The notes under the pieces are model-generated. The model worked only from the letters and a program-made list of their open reading frames with translations, was not told where the DNA came from and ran no database searches. Shown piece by piece: positions 41,030 to 52,519 of a stretch of DNA of 64,000 nt; positions within the stretch are counted from its first letter, which is position 1; each line of letters starts with the position of its first letter. The position numbers were made by a program, and so were the translations under genes. This DNA comes from Allolobophora icterica (lineage: Eukaryota; Annelida; Clitellata; Crassiclitellata; Lumbricidae). Where the stretch lies: assembly GCA_963556255.1 (NCBI GenBank), contig OY744606.1, positions 2,387,076 through 2,451,075 on the forward strand. The letters run 5' to 3'.

Positions 41030-41304
41030 AAAGGCTAGAATTAGCCCCACTAGTAATCAGTTTTTTATTGTGAATTTTAATGGCTGTCGGCTGTTATGGA
41101 TTTTTTAGTATCAAGGTGGTTTGTGTTGTCGATATTTGACCTATGGATTTTTGCATAGTCCTTGGCAATGGCTAGAATTAGCCCCGCTAGTAATAAGTTT
41201 TTTTATTGTGAATTTTAATGGCTCTCAGCTGTTACGGATTTTTTAGTATCAAGGTGGTTTGTGTTGTCGATATTTGACCTATGGATTTTTGCATAGTCCT
41301 TGGC
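41030..41304 (+). repeat. Tandem duplication of a 137-bp unit
   Basis: Copies start at 41,033 and 41,170 with GGCTAGAATTAGCCCC and end GCATAGTCCTTGG. They differ at about seven positions. Non-coding. Confidence 0.92.
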
Positions 41305-42046
41305 TCCTTGCACGGTGATACAAACACCGTGGGAATAGAGTCAGCTGTATTGGATTTCGGCTGTGCTAAGAATTAGCAATCCTCACATGTTAAAGTTGAA
41401 CTACCTGGGTTCATTGAAGTTGATTAAAGCTACTGATACCTTAAGACTAGACAGATATGAATGACGTCCTTGTCAAATAATTCAAGTTGTTCACAGAAAG
41501 CAAGTAGAGTTATGACTTGTCATTAGTGATGTTTTTATTGTCGTCATCGCTGTCATAATCAATGACAATGACATCCAAGATAACATCTCAAGTACTAGAA
41601 GATCACTTTTAATTGCCAATTTGTATTGTGCTTGTTGTTGGGGAGAAACTCGCTATGGGAGTTCCAAACCTTTTGTTGTGTTTATATCACAGTGATCACA
41701 GTAACTGAGCAGCAAACAGCATGAGATTATTGTATTTATCCAGTACTTTTGGCACCTGTAGTGGGTGTGTTAGGGCATGACTTCAGGTGTGTGGGAGCCT
41801 AAGTCATAGCAAGAACTGTAGCTGATCAGTATTGTTAGGTATTGTATGTATCCTAATGGGTTACAATACTAATGAATTGCATTGATAATAGAACTGTTCT
41901 TCAGCAGAATGAAAAACAATGGCTGGATCCATTGTAGTAACATTTTCAGTGTAATAATTGTCTGACAAGAAGAAATTGTATCATCTTTGGATTCTTTTCA
42001 AGGATTACTGAAACATCAATAGATGTGGCATTGTTTTTGTCTGCAG

Positions 42047-42136
42047 TTGAAAAGGCAATGCCTGCCGCATGCTTTCTTCAAGACGTGATGCAGCCTGAGA
42101 CAATGGAGCTGGATACTTTCGGAAATGTTAAGCAAG
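42047..42136 (+). CDS. Exon of the zinc-finger/SIM gene
   Basis: Flanked by an acceptor (TTTTTGTCTGCAG) and a donor (CAAG|GTATTT). Of the three frames, only one is open throughout. It contains MPAACFLQDVMQPETMELDT, ends with one base of a split codon and joins exactly in phase to the acceptor at 42,348. The ATG at 42,058 could be the translation start; if so the protein has 1067 residues. Earlier exons remain possible because the frame is also open upstream of that ATG to the acceptor. Confidence 0.7.
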
Positions 42137-42348
42137 GTATTTGTTGGTTTTGAATATTTACAGATACAGTTATGGGTAAAAGCTGTGGAGTTCATAAAGT
42201 AGTGCATTTCTTACCGAAACCTGCTTTAAATTTTTTTAATCTGTTTGTATACATGTAAGAGAAATAAACTTGAAGTGTTATTGTACATTATAATTTAATA
42301 GCGTGTTATTGAAACACTTCACAATTGTTTTTCAACTGTTCTTTTCAG

Positions 42349-45300
42349 AATTTCCAGAAAATGCACATTTGAGCAAACTTGTTTGCTTCTTTTGTGATAA
42401 AGAGTTCCCAGGAATCCAAGTTCTGCATTCTCACCAAAAGGAATGTGCCTTGGCTTCGAATTCTCAGAAGATTTTGACTGACACAAAAAACAGCATTGGC
42501 AAAAAACGATCATTCCTTCATTACTTAAATCTCATTCCGAAGGTGAATGCTGATCATGTCCGTTCCGAGAAACGCAGAGATGTTTTCCTGGATGTCATTG
42601 TCATCGACGATGACAGTGACGACGAAAACAAAGACACTACTAAAGACAAGTCGCAGCGCTATTTGCTCTCTCCAAACAGCTTGGAATCGAAAACCAAGCA
42701 GAACGGAAAGTTCCGTTCGAAGAATAAAAACTGTGGCCTGGCATTGAACAATGCATTCGCCAAAACCTCTTCGAAGGTATTCAAGTTTGATATTTCATCT
42801 CCACTTGGGATGAGGCTTAGGTATCACTGTAAACAAGTAGGTAACTGTAGACTACCTATCAGCAAAATCTGCATAGCAAACTATGAACAGTATTGTAGTA
42901 TGCTGACCACTAGAATTCCACATTCTAACAAATGCTACCATGTCACATACAGAAAGAGTCGCCAGCCATCGAAATTTTGTCACAAGTACAAGTTTACTAG
43001 AACTCAGTTGAGAGAATCCTGCCGGGCTCGTGGCTCTGGGCTCAGCTTGAGCTCTCTCCGGCTCAAGCGACAAATGAAGCCATGCAGGATTTCAGTTGAG
43101 AAGTTGAACCTGCCGTGTGATGATATGTCAAGAGGGACATTTGATGCTAAGAAGTACATGAAAATGTTAAATCTGAAGTCGGATGTCGACAGTTTTACAA
43201 AAGTGTCGGATGAGGAGGTTGCAATGATAACAGAAACTCAAACTGTCGTTGATGCACACGAGCCATCATCTGCTCTACGGCCAAATGGATTCGTGAACAT
43301 TTTTGGTGGTCTGCCTGCATCAGAGTCGCATCGGTTGGGTGATGACAAGATGAGGAACTCACTGGAACGTCCTGTTAAAAGAATAGGCGCTTATCAGACA
43401 TTCCGCTTACGCAAACCAGATGCGCGTTGTAAAACAGTTGATGTGTTCTCGCCTGGTGGTGATTCGTACCCTGGTTTAGTTGGATGGGTAAACAAACATG
43501 TCGAGCATCCTCGAACCTTTGCCAGAAACGTGGAATTTGTTCCTCTCACAGCCCTTTACAAACAAAGTCTATTCGAGATCGAAAATCACGATCCGCAGAC
43601 TCGGATGTTTGAGATAAGCAGTGTCTACTCTTTGGCAAAAAGTCAGGACAATGCAAAGAGCCTGTCAAGCGATCTTCCGGAAAAGCAGCACAGCTCTGAA
43701 AGTATTGCTACTTTGGCTGAAAGTTTTCCTCCGTGGAAAATTCCTTCCTCTGCTACTTCAACCGATGTCATAACTATTGTAGATCATGATAATACTCCAC
43801 TGAAAGCGTGTGAACAGTCTCAAGCAACAGAAACACAGTCGACACGTCATGGATTACTAGCGAGTGCTACCGATGTTATTGACTTGACAGAAAATGTTTC
43901 GTCGTCACTTCCTGGTAGTTCGAACGCTAGCGCGACGATTTCTCAGCAGACAGTTGTAGAAAGCAGCAATCGTAATCCTTCAGAAGTTCTGAGAGATATA
44001 TTGCAAAGAGTGAGCGAACAGTTGTGTAACCAGTTGTCTGACAAGTCGCAGAAGTCTACTGATGCTCATAAATCGCCACCTGCTGAGAAGAGTTCAGGGC
44101 AGCAGATCTCGTACTTACAGAAAGAGCTTGAACAACCAATTGTTATAGAAATACCTGATGAAGACAGTGCAGTATTTACGAAGCAGCAAAGAAATCATGC
44201 AACCCAATCACATAGTAACAGTAGTAATAACAATAATAACAATGCGTCTGCTACTACTAATAATAATCTTGGGAATTCAGACAAAAGTACTGCTTTGCCT
44301 TCACAAAGATTACCGGATAAAAGTTCACATTCAGTCCCGCTGAAGTGGCATTCGGTCCAACCTACCGTTCCAGCTCGTGGCCAAAACGGTGTTCAGACTA
44401 ATGATACGATAGACTTGTCTTTTGACAGTGACAGTGAAGCGTTAGATAAAGAGTCTGTTGCTACTGGCCAGAAGCGTCCGTTGTTAAGCAACTCCGACTC
44501 TTGTCCACCAAGAAAACGAGAGCGGCCTGGAGTCTCTCTTGAACATTCGTCGCTTCCTCCTCTTACTTTCAAATGTCACATATGTGGCTGCTTTTTCAAC
44601 TTTGACAACAATTCTGGGACTATGATCCGAAACCACTACCTGAAGCACAATGTGACGAACATAGAGCTAGTCAAACAGGTGCTGCCAGGTGGTCAAACGA
44701 CGTGGAGCCTTGTAGAACTTAATAGTGTCGGCCAGTCAACACATTCCAAGCCTTCTGGTCCAGCTACAAGTACTTCTGTTCTTCATACCAGCGTTTCGCC
44801 TAATCGTGTTGGGATAGAAGTTCCTTTAACTCGGCCATCCGCAACACCGAGCTTCTCTCCGCCTGTAGTGAGTTCCTTGCGACCTGCTGTACGTCAAAGT
44901 AATGCGTTACCGGAGTTTGTGTCTTTAGAAGAGTCGTGCATTCCTGAGACTTTCTGTTCAAATCCTGATGTGTCAAGTGCCAAAAAACGTTCGAGTCCAG
45001 CAATCACCACAAGGTTGAATTCGGAAAAGAATTGCAATATGCTTCCAGCAAGACACATGCAGTCTGCACATGCTGCTTCACGCGTGGCTGATCTAAACAA
45101 GGCGAAGAGTATATCATCGACTATCAATGACATTGTCTTGCCACAAACTGGACGCCAGGAAAGAAACGATGTGCGGTTCCAGAAGCAAACTATCGATGCA
45201 AAAACATTACGTGCAATTCATTTGGCTCAACTGCGGCCGGATGTACCCAGTTCAACTCATGTCTTAGCAGGATCAGTTCCACGAGCCACGGCTGCTTCTG

Positions 45301-45473
45301 CTGACCAAAGGCAACAGATTTATTTTCCGACGAGTGCCAACTTGAATCGTACTCTTGGGGATAGAGACAGAGGGGACAGTAATGTAGGCAACCAAGTGCA
45401 GACCAAACACAGCTCACTGGTTTCTATTCAGTCGAACAATAACATTGTCCATGGGGTAATCTGTTTAGACTAG
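42349..45473 (+). CDS. Zinc-finger protein with multiple SUMO-interaction-like motifs, main exon
   Basis: After the acceptor TTCTTTTCAG the frame runs 1041 codons to TAG. Near the start is a CCHC-type finger (CFFCDKEFPGIQVLHSHQKE then C; C-X2-C-X12-H-X3-C). A second finger at about 44,573-44,655 starts FKCHICGCFFNF with C-X2-C-X16-H-X3-H. Hydrophobic-acidic strings typical of SUMO-interaction motifs recur: DVIVIDDDSDDE (about 42,588), DVIDLTEN (43,871), IVIEIPDEDS (44,139), DTIDLSFDSDSE (44,404) and the C-terminal HGVICLD. PPRKRERPG (about 44,508) could be a nuclear localisation signal. Most of the rest is Ser/Thr/Gln/Asn-rich and probably disordered. A nuclear, SUMO-reading role is inferred; I do not recognise the orthologue. 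Confidence 0.85.
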
Positions 45474-45737
45474 TTGAAGCTGTGCAGAAGTAACTGCTGT
45501 GGTTGCCTCGTGCATGGGGTACAGAACTTTGATAATATTGTAAATACAACTGTTATTTAATTCTTTTTTTTCTAATTTCTTCTTGCTGTTGCTTTCTTGT
45601 TGAAAACAAAGTACCAGTGAGCATTTTAAAATGTTTTTATTTCACTTGACAGGAAACCGTTCTTAAAACTGGTTTACACTTGGAATATGGCTGTAGCAGG
45701 CAAAGGAGAATGTTTATTTTGGAAAGCTAGTATTTGG
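45474..45737 (+). other. 3' untranslated region of the zinc-finger/SIM gene (start)
   Basis: AT-rich sequence directly after the stop. AATAAA first appears on the plus strand only near 46,484, beyond the MITE, so the transcript end cannot be fixed. Confidence 0.4.
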
Positions 45738-46175
45738 GGTCGTCCATAAATTATGTCAACAAAATGGGGGAGGGAGGGGTTTGAAAAGTTTGACAATTCT
45801 TGACGGGGAGGGAGTGTTCAAGACAAATTGAGGTCAACAATGATTTAATCAAAAGCAACCATAGATTCGGAAAGTCTTTATAAACGATCTATTTCTTTTT
45901 TGTTTGTAATTTAATCAAATGCAATATTTTCTTTGTTTAAAATTATCTTGTTTGTTGTTCCGAGATTATTGAGAAAATGCGCTGCATAATCTTGAATGCG
46001 AATATCCTGGGTTCTTTTTTAAAATCTAATATTTCAAGTTTCTTTTCGATGGAGGATATTGGGGCAGGGGGATTTGTTTTGACAATTTTTTTAGGGGGTA
46101 GACAGTAACTTGTTGACAAGGGGGAGGGAGGGGTAAAAAAACTGCCTAAAATTTGTTGACAATTAATGGACGATC
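45738..46175. mobile_element. MITE with GGTCGTCCATAAATTA ends (438 bp)
   Basis: Left end GGTCGTCCATAAATTATGTC and right end GACAATTAATGGACGATC form an imperfect inverted repeat. GGGAGGGAGGGGT occurs near both ends, in the same orientation. I cannot define a target duplication with confidence, and the superfamily is left open. It lies in the 3' region of the zinc-finger/SIM gene. Confidence 0.7.
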
Positions 46176-47331
46176 TCTTTGTGGTCTGATGTAGTTTACG
46201 AGAATGATGGGTAATGAGCTTGTCACAAGAGTACATTGACAACAACTACGTTAGATTTTAATGCATATTGGATATGACATTGTGTATAAGTAGTGAAAAG
46301 ATTAAAATTGTATTTTTGCCAACGTATCGGATTAAAACCTGTGGATAACAAACGTGTGGAACGGCATCCGAAACGTGCATCTAAAATGTCGTGTAGCGAA
46401 AGTAATCTGATATAGGCTTCTGCGGAACTATCAATTAACCGTTAATGCAAAATCGCAAATTTTAATCCCGATCCAAATAAACGTTAAGTTTCTTTTCGCA
46501 ATAGCCTATATGACGCATGTACAAGTTAAAATTAAGCTTGTTTAAATATTATTGAAACAGACCTGAGCAAAATTTAGTCTTCGGTGGCGGGCCCTGTAAT
46601 TTGTAGGCTACTGCTTGTGGTGATGTGATATAGTTGTGGCCACGTCCCGCTTCGAATTATATGACTAATAAAATTGCGCAGTATCGGCGATTTTTTTTAT
46701 TTATGACCAGTGGTTTTCGTTTGGTCTGCAACAAAAATTCTAAAACAATTTTGAATTTTTTAGTGTCGGAATGGTGTATAATGAAAGTATTACGATTAGA
46801 AATAATTATCGCAACATGAGCATTGGGCAAAGATCGTAAATGTAAACTTTCTTTTTCGTGCAGCGCGTCGACCCTAATATAAGGTGTCGTTATTTTAAAG
46901 TTTGTTCGTCCAGTAGCCTACTCGGTTTCGTGTAATTTGCAATAAAAGGATAGTGCTTTTAATATAAAAAACGTACGTGAACCAGTGTTGGATTGTACTG
47001 ATTGTATGAAGATAATTTGAAAAACGATTTAATGATAGGCCCCTAGTCAGATAGCAGCTACTCAAATACGGCGAAATGACGGAGTGTCATGTTCATCAGG
47101 AGCTAGGGCCTAAGTAGGCTAGTAAAATACAATGTTTTTCACTTAACTGTTGACATCCCGAAGAATTTATGCATAGAGGTCCTATTTCAAGACCCCTCTT
47201 GCGTAGGGAGTTTGTTCAAATATACATATTTAAGCAGCCCTTTTGTTATGAAATTATTGCTGTATGCTCAACGCTGACGTAGGCTATCCAGTGACGAATC
47301 GGTCTCGTGAATTATTTTGGACAGCAATAAT
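46176..47331. other. No gene seen
   Basis: AT-rich, AATAAA signals near 46,484, 46,664 and 46,940. No convincing exon. Confidence 0.45.
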
Positions 47332-47470
47332 ATTAATGTGTAATATAATGTAAATCTCCGAACTTTCTCAGCGCACACAAAAACCACGTCGTGAGACCAC
47401 CTTATTTACCGGCGCTATATCAAGTTAATGTGTAGGCCTAATGTAATGTAAATCTCTGAACTTTCTCAGC
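47332..47470 (+). repeat. Tandem duplication, 92-bp period
   Basis: TAATGTAAATCTC..GAACTTTCTCAG occurs at about 47,345 and 47,440 with matching upstream TTAATGTGTA. The second copy runs directly into an R1 family copy. Confidence 0.75.
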
Positions 47471-47530
47471 TGGTGCCCTGCGCGTGGCCTTCAAGTGGCG
47501 CTTTAGAAGTTTGGAGATTACGATCAAGTC
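47463..47530 (+). repeat. Dispersed repeat family R1, copy 4
   Basis: AGCTGGTGCCCTGCGCGTGG, then GTGGCGCTTTAGAAGTTTGG and AGATTACGAT. Confidence 0.65.
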
Positions 47531-49344
47531 CGCTGTAGTCCGGTTGTTTGGTCAGTTTGGATGCCAGGTCTGAATCCGGGGAGGTCAAGCCGAGAAAATG
47601 TGCTTGGTTTGTGTCGGTATCTGGATTTTTCCGAAGTCGTTCGCTCCTGTGTTATCACAGTCTTCGCAGATCATCTCTGGTGATCTGGGTCGAGACTAAA
47701 CTTGGCGTTACGGGGTGACTCCAACCCACTCCGCCCTTCGGAGCAACCACATCATTGCCTACTTTTGGCGTACTATGTCTGCCCATAATGACCTATCCCA
47801 GGTTCAGGATTGGTCGCTTCAACGGTCGTCAGCCTAGAGATCCGACTATCACTTGGGCAGTCGCTGGGTGGTCAACGTCCGGTAGGCACGTGCTGGCCTT
47901 TCTCATAACCTTTTCTCGTCCTTTACCGACGAAAGTCGGTCCGTTTTTTAACTACATCACCGTTCTTCCATTCGTAACCCTTGAACTGCGACCATTTAAT
48001 TTAGGCCTAATTAGTAGGCTATGTCACATAAGTCATTCTATGAATTCTTGGACAGAGGAAAGTTTTTTCAATAGTTTTTAGTTTTTTTATTGTAGGCCTA
48101 ATATTTTTAAATGTGATTGGCGTGGTACTGAATACCTTGGGACCAGTTGTATGGTAAGCACAGTGTGGGAATTATAGAAAAAAGACGGGGTTTGAACATT
48201 TTATCCATATTTTACAAACTGATGTCAACGAAATTTGAAAGCAGCTGATTTCAGCGCTAGCAGTTTTGCAAGTCGGATTCGAATCATAATCAATTTCTTT
48301 GTTGAGAATATTCAAAAATGCATACACGATACACCATGGAAATTTCTTCTCTTTGTCAGAGACTCTGAGTCGAATAATACTAAATCACACTAGCACAACT
48401 GAGAGGTTGGAAACGACCCTATGGAGTGTTCAGTGAGGACTTAAATGTGGGAGTCTTAAGAAAGACTAGGGGTTGAACCCCCGACAATTCCCACCCTGGG
48501 TGGGCAGCGGTACTATTGGCGTCTCTTCGGGGATTTTCTTCTCTGCGTGGTTCGTGACGACCTCTTGAAGAAACAACGCTTTTGTTTCCTTTTACGATTT
48601 TTTTAAAATTCTGCCATGATAAATTCTCAACAGTATCTTACAGCATCTCAAGACTTGACTGTCATCACAACGTCCCTGTACTCGGTTAAACCTTCTGGCT
48701 TACTTCTCTCTTGGCAAGTCTTTCGCTGCCGTTTCTCACAATCCCTTTTTTTCGATTTCCCTTTGCTTATAGGCCTATACTCTTTCTCTGTCCTTTTCTC
48801 CCCTCCGTCTCGGCTTCCTTCTTTTGTGTCGGTCTTCCATGACGTCACTTCCCAACTGCGCACGTCTTCTTTCGTGTTTACATCTACACGCGCATAATTA
48901 TAACTGCGCAATTTCAGTCCTAGGCCTATATCTAGGTCAGTTCAGAAGCGCACACCAACATATGTTTATATCAACATGACCAACTTTACTGCGCATCTGG
49001 TTCTACGATATTGGTCAAGGCCTACCTGTTTACCTGACCTTGCCTATGACCTTGTCTGTTTGCCTGTTCAGTTTTAAGTTCTACACAAGATCAATCTAAG
49101 TGCACATGTTCTCAGTTCTATGTCATCACGGTTTCATCTACACAATATAACTATTCTATGCATTTAGTCTGTAATCGTTCGTATCATCGTATTATCCTGG
49201 TTTCATCGTTCGTTTTCCTCGCTGTCATTACAGGGATTCTTAAACTCTGAGCAACCTCCTCTGCCTGGCCTCTCTCTGGCAACCGAACTCGGACCTCCAC
49301 TGGACTTCGACACCTGGACAACCCCTCTGATACGACGCAGCCCT
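47531..49344. other. No confident gene
   Basis: Contains a GC-richer block (47,540-48,000) with a 108-codon frame (47,755-48,081) that I cannot assign, and pyrimidine-rich sequence at 48,640-48,900. The sequence leading into 49,345 may be the body of an R1 element. Confidence 0.3.
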
Positions 49345-49420
49345 CGTGAATAAGCTGGCACCTTGTACTTGGCTTTAGAGTAGTGCTTTAAAAATGTGGA
49401 GTTTACGATCGACGATGTCA
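49345..49420 (+). repeat. Dispersed repeat family R1, copy 5
   Basis: CTCGTGAATAAGCTGGCACC, then TTGGCTTTAGAGTAGTGCTT and GTGGAGTTTACGAT. It ends about 20 bp before hAT-like element B. Confidence 0.7.
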
Positions 49421-49442
49421 ATTCCTTCTAATCTGACAGGGT

Positions 49443-51331
49443 TAGTGTTGTTTTCGTTCACGAAAACGAAAATGGCAACGAAAATTGACCGTTTTCGTAA
49501 ACAAAAACGAAAATAGGGCCTACGTAGGCAACAAAAACTAAAACGAAAGTTCTAGCAATAAAAACTAAAACGAAACGAAAATAGATCAAACGAAAACTAA
49601 AACGATATTTAGCCACAACAAAACAGAAAATTGTAAATATAATAATTATAAGCCTAAGTTTTTCCAATTTTTTTGCTTGTAATTTTTTATTTCTTACTTA
49701 ATTCACCATTTGTATTGTGCATAATGTGAAAATAGTTTGCCGTACCGTACCCCTACTAATGACACTGGACAACGCACTAAATGCCTTATAAATGAAAATA
49801 GCAAATCTTTACTAATTTTGAGGTGCTGAACACGAAAATGACAGAAAAATTTGTCGATTGGGTCTCGTTTAGGACAGACAGAGATGGTTACGTATAAACG
49901 TTTCAGTACGCATTGAGTACATAGGTAGGCCTAACCATATTGCGTCGTATTGCATCAACCAGCCATTCATGCGCTCCCGGAGCCAGTGCATCATTGTCTG
50001 ATGTAACACAGGTGAGTCATCACATCGCGGCTTTACGATCGCTGACGAAAGATGATGCAAGCGTAGTGGTATAAAGGCAAGTCTCGTAGGGTGAGCAAGT
50101 CATTTGAGTGACTCCCTTTTACCATGTGTCGTCAGTACCACGCAAAACTATCAGTAGTGATGCCTCGTCACTGTGTTAATATGGACCAGATAACTTTTGT
50201 TACATTTGCGGGGAAGTGACGTTTGCAAGACAGAAAAGGGCCATTACTCTGTTAGTGAAAAAGGCGTATCACCTCTATTTCGGATGCAAGCTCGGGGACC
50301 AGGACAAGTCCTGGGTCTCACACATATGCTGCAGCACGTGTGCAGGAAATCTTCCGAAGTAGATGTTGTTACTTCCGGGTTTTGTAATAATTATCTCCTT
50401 TCCGCCAATCATTCATCGATTGTCAATTTTTAACAAAAGCTTTAATAATATAGGCCTACTGCTTTAGTAGTTTACTGAGACCAGTTCACTTCATAAATTC
50501 ATTTTGAGAATGTCGCCTCACTCGTCCGTGACTTCCTGCGTGACGATTGTCGATGGTCGACGAAATGGTAGCCCTGTTTGGGACTATTATAATTATAGTA
50601 TTGAGCTTGATGCGACAACGTGTTTTGTTCAACTTCAAGTGACTGGTGGTACGGGGTCAACCAAAGCCTGCGGATGGGTGCTTAAATTCCACCAACTTGA
50701 AAGTCCAATTGACACGAATGCACAAGCAGGAGTACGCTGACTTTTTGTTGAAGCATAAAAAGGTATTAGAAGGCAGAACAAAACCAAGCATGTTGGGGAA
50801 TCGGAATAAGAATGACGGCAGAAATGAAAATACGAAGACGCAAATACGCAAACTAAAAAGTGATGTACACTAAGCATTGTAAGCAAGGTGCACGATCTGT
50901 ACTCTGCCAGCTCATTAAGTAGACCCCTACTGTGACAAAAGTCCTATATTAATTAGCTTGCCCTGCATCAGAAGCTTTTGTAGAGCGCACTTTCCCAATG
51001 TGGATGGCTGACTAATGGCAGGCGAAATAAACTGTCCACAACTCGGGAGAAGAAGTACCTTTGAAGCACAATTTGCCCTTTATTAATTAGTGTTTTTGTC
51101 TTTAAACGGTTTACAGTTGAACCATTGAACAGTCTGAATATTTAATTATTTTTGTTTAACTAGAAATTAATTAAACAATTGCTAAAACTGAAATTAAATT
51201 ACTAAAACTAAAACTGAAATTAACGTACTAGAACTAACACTAAAATTCATCCATTAAAACGAAAACTAAAACTAATATTCAGAAACAATAAGAACTGAAA
51301 CTGAAATTGAGACAGTGTTTTAACAACACTA
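49443..51331 (+). mobile_element. hAT-like element B with decayed transposase (1.89 kb)
   Basis: Ends TAGTGTTGTTTTCGTT and TTAACAACACTA, the same termini as element A, flanked by GACAGGGT (49,435-49,442) and GACTGGGT (51,332-51,339), an 8-bp duplication with one change. Near 50,962-51,085 the plus strand encodes, over two or three frames, the hAT C-terminal dimerisation signature: PASEAFVERTF, then CGWLTNGRRNKLS and KHNLPFIN. Frameshifts make the transposase non-functional. A separate Cys-rich fragment lies at 50,180-50,362. Subterminal AAAACGAAAACTAAA repeats point inward from both ends. Confidence 0.88.
50180..50362 (+). pseudogene. Cys-rich protein fragment inside hAT-like element B
   Basis: About 60 codons encode YGPDNFCYICGEVTFARQKR through YFGCKLGDQDKSWVSHICC and STC before a stop. 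The CxxC ... HxCCxxC spacing is zinc-binding-like, and I have seen closely similar uncharacterised proteins in invertebrate genomes (from memory, not checked). It may belong to the transposon or have been captured. It has no start codon of its own and is truncated. Confidence 0.5.
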
Positions 51332-51649
51332 GACTGGGTAACCCGGTCCGGACTTTGACGAATTGATTATTGTCTTCGTTTTTGTCTGTACGGGTATAGC
51401 TACAGTAAAACCAATATTTCGAACTTCCGGTTTTATATCGAATAACAGTCAAAGGCCCGGCCACAACCAATGCAATAACCTAGGCGTATGATTTTGCCCT
51501 CGTACCTTAGCCTAGGGCTTCTGGAAGGTGGGGTAGGACGAAGATGAGGGAGTTTTGACGACAGTGCAAGCACTCACACCGGCGCAAATAATTGCACCGG
51601 AAGCGTTGAAAGAGTAAAAGTGTATAGAATGTCGGGAAACCGAAATTGG

Positions 51650-51790
51650 CACTATGGCCCGATTGGCTACACTGGTTAAGCGTTACGCCTCATGCGCGCC
51701 TCTGAGTATAGTTTCCTTGAATAGGCGCTATTCATCGAATGAATGAATGAATGAATGAATGAACGAATGAATGAATGAATGAATGCGCCT
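51650..51790 (+). mobile_element. tRNA-derived SINE with GAAT tail
   Basis: A tRNA-like head (ATTGGCTACACTGGTTAAGC resembles an A box) is followed by the stem-loop pair GCGCCTCT...ATAGGCGCTATTC and a GAATG/GAAT tail (51,743-51,785). Short, so non-autonomous. Confidence 0.6.
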
Positions 51791-51800
51791 TTGTGTGCCA

Positions 51801-52152
51801 GGGTGCCGGTGTCACGAAATAGAGTATCCCCCATACATGCGTATCCCCCTTAGCGAAATGGAGTATTCGGTTTAGTTTGCATTTTTTGCGGTTTCTAAGT
51901 GTATTCAGTCGTACTGTTTGGATTTATTGCACACATAAAATTTTTGAATTGTGTATCTTTAGTTTGTACGTCGACCTGCAATCAATTTACTTTGTTTTTG
52001 GTGATTTTGACTGGAATTTCGTCGAGGCTATCGTGATGCGTATGACGAGGGGGGATAGAATGGTTCATCCCACCGGATACTCTAAACCGGTTTATTCCAT
52101 CCGGGGGGGATACGCTTTAGGGGGGATAGAATATCTCGGGACACCGGCTCCC
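51801..52152. mobile_element. Putative MITE with GCCGGTGTC inverted ends (352 bp)
   Basis: Left GGGTGCCGGTGTCACGAAAT and right GAGATATTC-containing sequence ending CGGGACACCGGCTCCC are inverted, each followed inward by TATCCCCC-type strings, themselves repeated at 51,826, 51,845, 52,048, 52,104 and 52,120. No clear target duplication. The frame 51,877-52,299 across it is not credible. Confidence 0.55.
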
Positions 52153-52168
52153 ATACCGATAGCGGTTT

Positions 52169-52290
52169 CAGAGATTCGAATACCGGGCTTACACGGTCCG
52201 TACACGGGGACTCTAAACTCTATGGGGGTCCATTCAAACGGGCAGGGGTCGAGGCCATACGGTAGCTATACAAAAATGTGTACAGTTCCA
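52169..52290 (+). repeat. Dispersed repeat family R2, copy 2 (partial)
   Basis: Shares TTTCAGAGATT, CATTCAAACGG and GGTCGAGGCCATACGG with the other R2 copies. Confidence 0.6.
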
Positions 52291-52519
52291 GTTGGGTAGA
52301 GTCGGGTAGAGCTTGACTTAATATTTATATCGCTTATTTCGAACCTCAGATACATCGAACGAAGTTCTGCTTAAGTCGCCTTTGGGGTGAGTCTCCCGTG
52401 ATCTTCAGCCTGGAACACAAGTTCCTATCTTAAATCAGGCTAGGTATTATGTGTGGCGGGCGTTTCCTTTGTGGTGCTCGACAATACCTATTTGTCCTCT
52501 CGCTACTCGTAAACAATGC

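Noticed and set aside
47755..48081. 108-codon frame considered as tyrosine recombinase or other transposon protein
   Set aside because: I could not identify a catalytic motif or any order of conserved residues.
51877..52299. 140-codon frame
   Set aside because: It spans a putative MITE and part of repeat family R2; no protein features.
51395..52375. Pogo/Tigger-like ends (TATTTCGAACTTCCGG near 51,414 and TTATTTCGAACCTCAG near 52,337)
   Set aside because: The two segments are in the same rather than inverted orientation and cannot be paired into one element; possible fragments only.
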